From the NCBI GenBank assembly GCA_031213475.1, contig JARUPZ010000004.1, positions 744,001 to 808,000 of the forward strand: a stretch of DNA of 64,000 nt, given 5' to 3'. Positions 58,701-64,000 of this stretch are shown here, piece by piece; position 1 is the first letter of the stretch; each line of letters opens with the position of its first letter. Below the pieces are notes generated by a model, which saw nothing but the letters and a program-made list of their open reading frames with translations, ran no database searches and was not told where the DNA came from. The translations under genes and the position numbers were made by a program. The DNA comes from Nereocystis luetkeana. Taxonomy: Eukaryota; Sar; Phaeophyceae; Laminariales; Laminariaceae.

Positions 58701-60116
58701 GCAGCTCCCTCCCAACCAACAAAAGGCACCCCTGCGACTGGCCGCAGAGAACCTCCCCTCGAGAGGAAGCGGTGGGGGCGGTGGCCTTGATGGTGACACA
58801 GGCGACGCCGATGGGCATGGGGACAAAAGCAGAGACGGAGACAAAGACACGGAAGAAGAAGCTGATTCGACGGACCGAGTGCAGACCGAATTGGGGTCGC
58901 GGTCGACCGAATCGGAATCGCGGTCGACCGAATCGGAGTCACGGTCGACCGAGTCGAAGTTACGGTTGACCGAGTCGAAGCTACGATTGACCGAATCGGA
59001 GTCGCGGTCGGCCGAATCGGAGTCACTGACTACCGAGTCGGGGTCGCCGCTGACCGAATCGGAGTCTCTGTTTACCGATTCGGGATCGCCGCTGACCGAA
59101 TCGAGGTCCCGGCTGACCGAATCGGAAGAATCGGACGGATCGGCGCATGCGAATGAAACGGAGCCGGGCAACGACGCGAACGCGAAAGTGAAAGCGGTCG
59201 AGGATTCCCCTTTGTCCCTCGGTGGGGTTGGAGGTAAGGGTATGGGTAATGGACGCAATGGAAATGCCATCAAAGCTCGCGTGGAGGGGGAAGACGGGTC
59301 GCGGCGAGAGTTGCCGCCGCCCAAAGGAGTCACGTCGAGCGGAACTTCTGCCGGACTCGGCGAAGAGGGAGATGAGGGTGGCGGTGGTGGTAGGGGGGGG
59401 GGTGGAGGCAGCGGTGGGGATGGGGAGGGGAGGGACAGGTCCTCCTCTGACTCTATGGGGGATCTGGGCAAGGGGCTAGCGATGCTGCTGGCTCAGAAGC
59501 GCCAGAGTAGTAGCGGAGATGACCTCGCAGACTCCTCGGCAAGGGCGCCAGCACCGGATCGCGGCGTGCAGGCGGTGACAGACGGGGCAGGGGACGCAGA
59601 GACAGACGTCCCCGGCGCTCTCGTCGAAGATGTTGAGATGACCGCCGTAGCTCCCCGCAGCCCTCTCGCTGCTGGCGACGGTGGTGATGGTGGGGGTGGT
59701 GGGGGTGGTGGGGGCGGCCCGGGGGATGAGGGCGTGGATGCCCCTCGGATAGCCTCGCGGTCGCCAAGCAGTTTGAAAAATCCAGAGGGTAAGATGACCG
59801 AGCTGGCACCTATTGCACCGCAAGTGTCTAGTAGAAGCGGAGCTGGAACCCGCACCGAACCGGAACGGACTGCCCCGCAAGCACTTACTAGAAGCGGCGC
59901 TGGAAGGGGCACTGGGGGGGGCAGGACCGCGCCCAGCAGGCTGCCGGCCTTAGATGGTGGGGAGGGAGAGGTTTCCCCCTCCTCCTCAGGCGGCGCGCGA
60001 GAAGTGAACAAACAGGACGACGGACCGACCAATAGAAGCAGGGCTGGAAGCGGGGCTGGAAGCGGAACGAGAGGTGTTGAGCCTCGAGGCAAGGGGTTTA
60101 GTAATGGCAAAGGCCC

Positions 60117-60161
<45 letters not shown>

Positions 60162-60305
60162 CAGGTCGATGCTGGCGCCGCCGATGTCGCCCCCGAAGGT
60201 GGTCGCCAGCGCGGAGAATGATCCGCAGCTGGACTGCACCCTCAAGACCCTCGAGGCGGTGCATGGGGCATTCTATACGCCGGACTACAACCACGGCCAG
60301 CCACG
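49761..60305 (+). CDS. FCP1-like RNA polymerase II CTD phosphatase (7 exons; start and end not seen)
   Basis: Exons: 49,761-50,387; 50,904-51,021; 51,779-51,856; 54,054-54,141; 54,536-54,625; 57,355-57,477; 58,654-60,305. All borders are GT..AG and phases match at every junction. The N-terminus has the biotinyl-like EGILTELVVATGG and the FCP1 motif CSHPELHGTLCTSCG. After a Gly-rich stretch comes TLTVSS and the catalytic LSLVLDLDNTLLHC, the DxDx(T/V) signature whose first Asp forms the phospho-enzyme in this family. It continues with RDYYIKLRPGLRQFLAQAA, MTIYTAGTSQYADA, VAGVLDPDRSLF, SLERIFPCG, ALIVDDRDDVWRGE and VRPYKFF, the complete FCP homology domain in order. Exon 7 adds 550 residues of Ser/Glu repeats, Gly/Pro and a 15-17-residue Gln run, ending with LDCTLKTLEAVHGAFYTP, which in FCP1 precedes BRCT. 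The BRCT exons are not in the remaining 3.7 kb. FCP1 removes phosphate from the Pol II CTD in the nucleus. Confidence 0.9.
50520..50565 (+). repeat. TTCTTGTGCTTG 12-bp repeat
   Basis: About four near-perfect units in intron 1 of the FCP1-like gene. The rest of this intron, to about 50,880, is T-rich with CTTGTTCTTG words. Confidence 0.75.
52440..53860 (+). repeat. Four dispersed copies of an ACGCCCATGGTT...GGGCGTGACTA block
   Basis: Blocks at about 52,450, 52,630, 53,620 and 53,825 share (A)CGCCCATGGTTTG, ATTGA(A/G)GGGGCGTGACTA and then a C-rich run. They lie in intron 3 of the FCP1-like gene and may be decayed units of one element family. Confidence 0.5.
52855..53207 (+). mobile_element. 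Element D, near full-length copy with C tail
   Basis: About 350 bp, from GTAGTGTTTATGGTAGGGTA through CAGCTCACCCTTCATGCGAC, GACGTGCTCCGTCCCGGCAT and GAGATCGAGTACATCTCTCC to GAGTACACCCG plus a C run (53,198-53,207). It matches 16,885-17,235 on the other strand. It lies in intron 3 of the FCP1-like gene, sense orientation. An open frame (HATRQTPHGASHLVQAMS) is partly kept between copies but is not recognised. Confidence 0.7.
54219..54285 (-). mobile_element. Element D fragment with C tail and TATTAATA insertion
   Basis: On the plus strand a 14-G run is followed by GTACTGATATCATGCATGGC CCTATTAATAGTCGTGTGAC C. The copy at 16.9 kb reads ATGCATGGCCGTAGTCGTAT. The extra bases form TATTAATA at 54,254-54,261. 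It lies in intron 4 of the FCP1-like gene, antisense, about 80 bases after exon 4. Confidence 0.6.
54771..55130. mobile_element. Family C element with nested TTAA hairpin
   Basis: The left end is CTATCACACTAGGGTGATAA GATAA plus a C run and GGACG. Internal GATTTTCTCGACAACGGAGA, and a decayed right end CTGAAATTCGTCCAAGTGCG GGTGTC. A family B hairpin (54,967-55,057) is inserted inside, so the host element is the older. It lies in intron 5 of the FCP1-like gene. Confidence 0.6.
54967..55057. mobile_element. TTAA hairpin MITE (family B), copy 5
   Basis: CCTTTAGAACCGCAGTCCCG TTTTGGGGACAAACTACTTG mirrored to GCGGTTCTAAAGGGGTTAA. The left TTAA is lost and the right one kept. It is nested in a family C element. 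Confidence 0.8.
55205..55500 (-). repeat. Interspersed repeat F, copy 3, interrupted
   Basis: TCGATGCGAGTCCACGAGGG, TTTTCGCGATAAAAATGGAA GGCACG, then the hairpin, then ACCCCGGATCTGAGTTAC. The copy at 34.5 kb lacks the hairpin. It lies in intron 5 of the FCP1-like gene. Confidence 0.7.
55282..55374. mobile_element. TTAA hairpin MITE (family B), copy 6
   Basis: Left TTAACCCTTTTAGAGCCACA, right GACTGCGGTTCTAAAGGGGC TATAA. Inserted in repeat F between AAGGCACGAACC and the A/G-rich block that are adjacent in the empty copy at 34.56 kb. Confidence 0.8.
57000..57340 (+). repeat. ATCTTATCTTGTCTTGTCTC-type degenerate repeat
   Basis: Pyrimidine-rich 5-10-base units (ATCTT, TCTTATC, CTTGTC) over 340 bp. 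It ends about 15 bases before the acceptor of FCP1 exon 6 (57,355) and supplies its polypyrimidine context. Open frames in it are compositional. Confidence 0.65.
57505..57875. mobile_element. Family C element, copy 4, right end disrupted
   Basis: The left end is ACACTATCACCCTAGGGTGG TAAGATTAGCACACACCCTC GGACG. The interior has GATTTTCTCAACAAGGGAGA. The right end AGCTCGCCCCAGGGGGTGTG TTATCTTAA is cut by a TTAA hairpin at 57,864. The terminal CCAGGGGGTGTGTTATCTTAA motif recurs after the hairpin (57,960 onward). It lies in intron 6 of the FCP1-like gene. Confidence 0.6.
57864..57960. mobile_element. TTAA hairpin MITE (family B), copy 7
   Basis: TTAACCCTTTTAGGACTGCC ... GACTGCAGGCCTATAGGGTT TAA, with TTAA on both sides. 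The arms are diverged near the left end. It is inserted at TTAA in the right terminus of a family C element. Confidence 0.8.
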
Positions 60306-60891
60306 GTGGGTGTTCTTTTTTTGTGTGGGTGTGTGTTTTTGTGGGTTGTGTCGAGGGGGGGTGAGTGCTTGTGATGTTATGTAGGTTTTGTCGCTTTTTT
60401 CTCAAGGAGTGCTTTTGCGTTTTGTGGTGTTGTATTCTCGCGTTTTGTGTTTTTGTGTTCCTCGTGTTTTAGCGGGTTTTTTTTGTGTTTCGTGTGTGTT
60501 TGTGTTCGTTGTGTTTGTGTTTTTGTGATTTTATTACTGTAGGGCTCGGTACTAGATCTACTGGTAGTAAGAGTAGAGCGATCATGGCAGCATTTATCTT
60601 CTGGCTCAGGGGCCTGCACAGAGCACGGGTGCCAGTAAAAACTGACGAGTTACGCACGTCCCTCGAAACGCCTCCGCATACACATATAAAACATGAGGGT
60701 ATAATACAACGGAACGGAACCCCACGAAAACAAGCCCTGCGCGTAGAGGAAATATATAAGCAGACTTTTCCGGCATTCCATTTTTTCTTGGATAAATCTG
60801 TCTTACACCCCTGTCCCGAAAAATCACTATATATCGTATACCTGGTACCTTCCAAGAGTAAAGCCCCTAGCCAACGTGTGTTTTAGCTCTA

Positions 60892-60998
60892 TTACGGGGG
60901 GCCATAGTAAATAGGACCTGCGGTATATAGACAAAAACCTATATATTTCGCTATTTTTACTATCCATATTTGGTCCTATTTACTTTGGTCCCCCGTAA
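60892..60998. mobile_element. TA-flanked MITE (family A), copy 6 (best preserved)
   Basis: TTACGGGGGGCCATAGTAAA TAGGACC ... GGTCCTATTTACTTTGGTCC CCCGTAA, 107 bp, flanked by TA (60,890-91 and 60,999-61,000). It lies downstream of exon 7 of the FCP1-like gene, probably in an intron. Confidence 0.85.
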
Positions 60999-61158
60999 TA
61001 GTGAAGCCAATTTTTCTCACGTGTACCTATAATACGTACCAGCAATAGAGTATTCATAGATTATCAATGGGCTGCTTTTGTTTTTAATTTGCTTTTTTCA
61101 GCCGGGGGCGAGCGGTAGCCCCCCCGTCGAAAGCCTCGCGTGAATCGCACCCACCTCT

Positions 61159-62833
61159 ATGTCCCCTCCGCCTCTTTGGCGCATTCGTTGTTTTAGGGAA
61201 AACTCTTATTCATTTCTCCGTTCACTTGACCCCCCCCCCCTCCCCCCACCCTCCTTGGGTAAGATAATCCGAGGTAGGAAAGACGCGGGACTAACATGTA
61301 CCAGGTACCAGGGTACTGTTTATTTTCTAAATGTACAGAAGGCCTACGACACAGTATGGAGAAATGGATTGTGGAAAAAAGTATGGAAAATAGTAATCAG
61401 AGGAAAGATGTGGAGAATGATGAAGAAGATGACGGAATGTGCGAGAAGTGCTGTGATGCTGGACGGGGAAATATCGAAGTGTGTTGGTATTTTACAAGGA
61501 CTTGCACAGGGTTGTACGTTGTCACCCAACCTATTCAAGATATATGTTAACGCCCTAATAGTAGCAGTCGAAGCAGCAAGGCAGGGAGTCACGGTAGGGG
61601 AAGATAAGGTGTCGGGATTGATGTTTGCGGATGACTTCGTGGGGGTATCAGAAACACGCGAAATATTGCAGAAACAAATAGAGAAGGCGCTAGAATACAC
61701 TAAGAAATGGAGGGTGACGGCGAACGTCATGAAATGCGCAGTAGTTGTTTGTAACGAAGATAAGGTGAACCCGTTAAAAATCAGTTGGAAGTGGGGGAAA
61801 AGATGAATTGCCGATCGTAGACCAGTATATATACCTTGGCGTAGAGGTCTCAAAAGACTGGTCTTGGGATACACATATAGCAAAAGTAATAGGGAAGGGT
61901 AAAGCACACGTAGGCAAGATGGATGCGATCCTAACAGACTCGCACCTTGACACCAGGATTAAGAGATGTATCCTGATGAATGTGATAGTACCAAAGCTAG
62001 GATAGGCAGGAGAAGTATGAGAAGGGAACTCTAAACTCGTAAAACAGTTGGAAACAGTACAGATGACAACAGCTGAAAAAATCCAAAGATGCTCAAGTAA
62101 GACCAGTAATACAGTATTAAGAGCAGAACTGGGAATACACCCACTATTAATAATAGATATATGAAAAGTTGAAATGGCGATGTAAAGTAAGGAACAGCCA
62201 AAAAAGAGGCTGTCAGCCATAGTTGATAGAGCTGTATGGGAGAAAAAGTAGCAAGAGCGCGAGCTGGAATATGGTGGGATAGCGTAGTTGAGAAAGATAT
62301 AGGGGGAAACCAAGAAGAGGTGATGTCCACCCGGAAGTTTGGGAAGTACAAGGCAGAAGTAGAAGAAAGGATAGAAAGAAGGGAAAGGCTAGCGCTACGA
62401 AACAAGGTGGAATCGGGAAAACATCTAGAGATCTACGGGGGATTGAGGGAAGGAATAGGAATGAAAACGTATTTGCACGATCCAATGGACTTGGCGAAAA
62501 CGCTGAAACTGCGCTTTCGTGTAGGTGACCTGGACCTGCCAGAAAGAACAGGTATACCAATAGCCAGGAGGAGGAGGAAATAGATGCACAGATGTGCCCG
62601 TGTGGCAAAGCAATACAGAGTACAACCCAAATAGTAGGAGAATGTGAATTGTACAAGGAGGAACGGCATGTCAGAAGAAGAGATGAGGGAAATAGACGAA
62701 TGTGACATGGGGTACACTAGATAGCAGCAAGAAAACGATCGTTATCCTCGAAGACACATGGTGGCCACAGGCGGCGAAACAGGAAGGGGATAAGATTAGC
62801 GAAAAGTTTCTATTAAAATTAATATGTAATACA
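61159..62833 (+). pseudogene. Non-LTR retrotransposon reverse transcriptase, broken
   Basis: 61,330-61,806 encodes the palm of a LINE-type reverse transcriptase: NVQKAYDTVWRNGLWKK, GLAQGCTLSPNLFKIYVNAL and the catalytic MFADDFVGVSE, then a TKKWRVTANVMKC thumb. The frame stops at 61,806. It resumes one frame over from about 61,808 (YIYLGVEVSKDWSWDTHIAK) to a stop at 62,005 and again, broken, to RVGDLDLPERTG and WWPQAAKQEGDK near 62,790. The 5' part, including any endonuclease, is missing. At about 62,835 it is interrupted by element E, and its 3' end resumes at about 63,945. It lies downstream of FCP1 exon 7 in the sense orientation. It cannot be active as it stands. Confidence 0.9.
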
Positions 62834-62834
62834 A

Positions 62835-63945
62835 GGCGCTACTACGCCGCCCGCTACGCTCGCTCAGGAAGGAAAAAAGTACATCAAATTAAGCGAAGCG
62901 AACAGAGGTCCACGATTGAATTTAGTTTTTGAAAGGATCGTAATTGCAAACCGACGACTTGATAATGCCAAGAGTCCCGCCGCCATGCTTCAGGAAAAAA
63001 CAGCTCCGACGTCATCTCGGACGCCACATCATACGATTCGCGTCGCTGATGTCGTACGTACGTACATACCCCAGGTAGGGTACTACTGCTGTACTTATTT
63101 TCTTATTTTGATATGCTCTATGTCTGTACTCGTATGTACGAAGAAAGCGAAAGCACAGCACGGCACAGCAGCGAAAACAATGAAAATGAAACCGAAAATT
63201 CGGAAAGAAAAAAAAATCCCCTCTCGTGCAATAATGTTCTGCCTGACTGGAACACCTCACACCCGGTCGAATAGAAGAAAATAAAAAAATCGCTCAGAAG
63301 AGCTTCTCTCTCAGCCTCGTACGCCGCCCGCCCCTCTCGCGACCACCTCGCCACCGGTTCGGTCCGGGTAAAGCTTTTTTCACTCTCAGCCACAATCAGC
63401 CCCGTCGCCCGCCTGGCGTGACGTCCGGTGCTCACCGTGGCCTCCGTTCGCCAGCTCGATAACGTTGGTGTTCAAACTGCACACCTCCTTCTTTCAACTC
63501 CAGCGTGGTCGCAAAAATAAGCACCGCTTGAACATTATCTTGCCATCCCGAACGACCTTTATAACTCGTACATACTCTATAAAAAATCACAAGCGGAAGC
63601 CAGGCAAAACCCGTTCATGCATCCCTCGTGTCTCGAGACACACGCGACGCCTAGGCACGAAAGCGGCGACCGCGCTCCTTGCAACCCCCCTTGTACCCGC
63701 CAGCACCCACTGACACCCGCGACGGTGCCGGGCTCTCCCGCGGTGCCGTACTCGGAGTACACGCACGCACATGAAACGAAAGAAGAAAAAAGGAAGAAAG
63801 GACCGAGAGTGCCAAGAGAAATGGAGAAAACAAAGAACGGCTGGAAAGGTCCGGCAAGTAATGAAAGGAGGCGGTTTGGAAGTGGGAGCTCTGAGAGGCC
63901 AGGGATGTACCAACCGAGCACGCTCAGGGGTTGTGATCCAAGTAT
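62835..63945. mobile_element. Element E, copy 2, inside a retroelement
   Basis: Left flank TTAATATGTAATACAAGGCG; right flank GTAGTTCTATATGGATACAA CATAATGAGTGCCC, which continues the retroelement. The interior matches 46,860-48,005. Short frames such as those near 62,916-63,284 have stops at different places in the two copies, so no gene is called. Confidence 0.65.
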
Positions 63946-64000
63946 GTAGTTCTATATGGATACAACATAATGAGTGCCCAATTGTTGGAGGTGTCTCTAT
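63946..64000 (+). mobile_element. Retroelement 3' part, running off the window
   Basis: ATGAGTGCCCAATTGTTGGA GGTGTCTCT matches the 16.4-kb and 49.6-kb copies. It is the continuation of the element broken at 62,835. The poly(C) end lies outside the window. Confidence 0.7.

Noticed and set aside
59493-60245. Long minus-strand frames opposite the FCP1 exon (also 58,608-59,471)
   Set aside because: Shadows of the GC-rich repeat-coding exon 7. The plus strand joins in phase to the catalytic domain.
60485-60886. Missing BRCT exon of the FCP1-like gene
   Set aside because: The frame has no BRCT motifs or conserved Trp. The remaining exons are more likely beyond 64,000.
1-64000. CRISPR array, operon or prokaryotic defence system
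   Set aside because: No regularly spaced identical repeats with unique spacers, no tight same-strand gene runs, and clear spliceosomal introns.

Overview
This is eukaryotic nuclear DNA. Coding exons are short and GC-rich, carry Ala/Gly/Gln runs, and are separated by introns of 0.4-6.9 kb with GT..AG borders that are full of repeats. Protein content (a Popeye-like cyclic-nucleotide-fold membrane protein, an FCP1-type CTD phosphatase, a tail-anchored TPR protein, a VASt domain) and this architecture suggest a large-genome alga or related protist, with brown-alga-like stramenopiles my best guess. That placement is inference. No rRNA, CRISPR array or prokaryotic operon is visible.

Layout: 1-5,074 repeats with no recognised exon; 5,075-5,611 (+) terminal exon of a VASt-domain gene; 5,612-12,756 gene-poor repeats; 12,757-25,398 (-) a complete 7-exon Popeye-like gene, 687 aa; 25,399-31,445 repeat-filled spacer; 31,446-44,935 (-) a complete 5-exon TPR/tail-anchor gene, 379 aa; 45,388-45,785 (-) a possible terminal exon of another membrane protein; 45,786-49,760 mobile-element remnants; 49,761-60,305 (+) seven exons of an FCP1-like phosphatase whose start and BRCT end are not seen; 60,306-64,000 a MITE and a broken non-LTR retroelement carrying a 1.1-kb insertion. 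Exon borders were set by hand from splice sites, reading phase and family motifs. Phase is kept across every junction in all three multi-exon models.

The most unusual content is in the mobile DNA. (1) Short words bounded by TA (TACCAGGTA/TACCTGGTA, TATTAATA, TACGAGTA/TACTCGTA, TACAGTA/TACTGTA) are scattered through non-coding DNA far above chance. Comparing repeat copies shows them to be micro-insertions at TA that duplicate the TA. TATTAATA is what excision of a resident TA-flanked MITE with TT...AA termini would leave. (2) A retroelement family ends in TGAGTACG followed by poly(C), and poly(C) tracts, two of them clearly its tails, sit just upstream of 3' splice sites in host genes. (3) A TTAA-flanked, piggyBac-like family of perfect hairpins occurs at seven sites, one of them a longer form with a second inner inverted repeat.

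The host genes have unrelated functions (lipid binding, membrane cyclic-nucleotide-fold protein, chaperone-type TPR receptor, RNA polymerase II CTD phosphatase), so they are neighbours and not one system.
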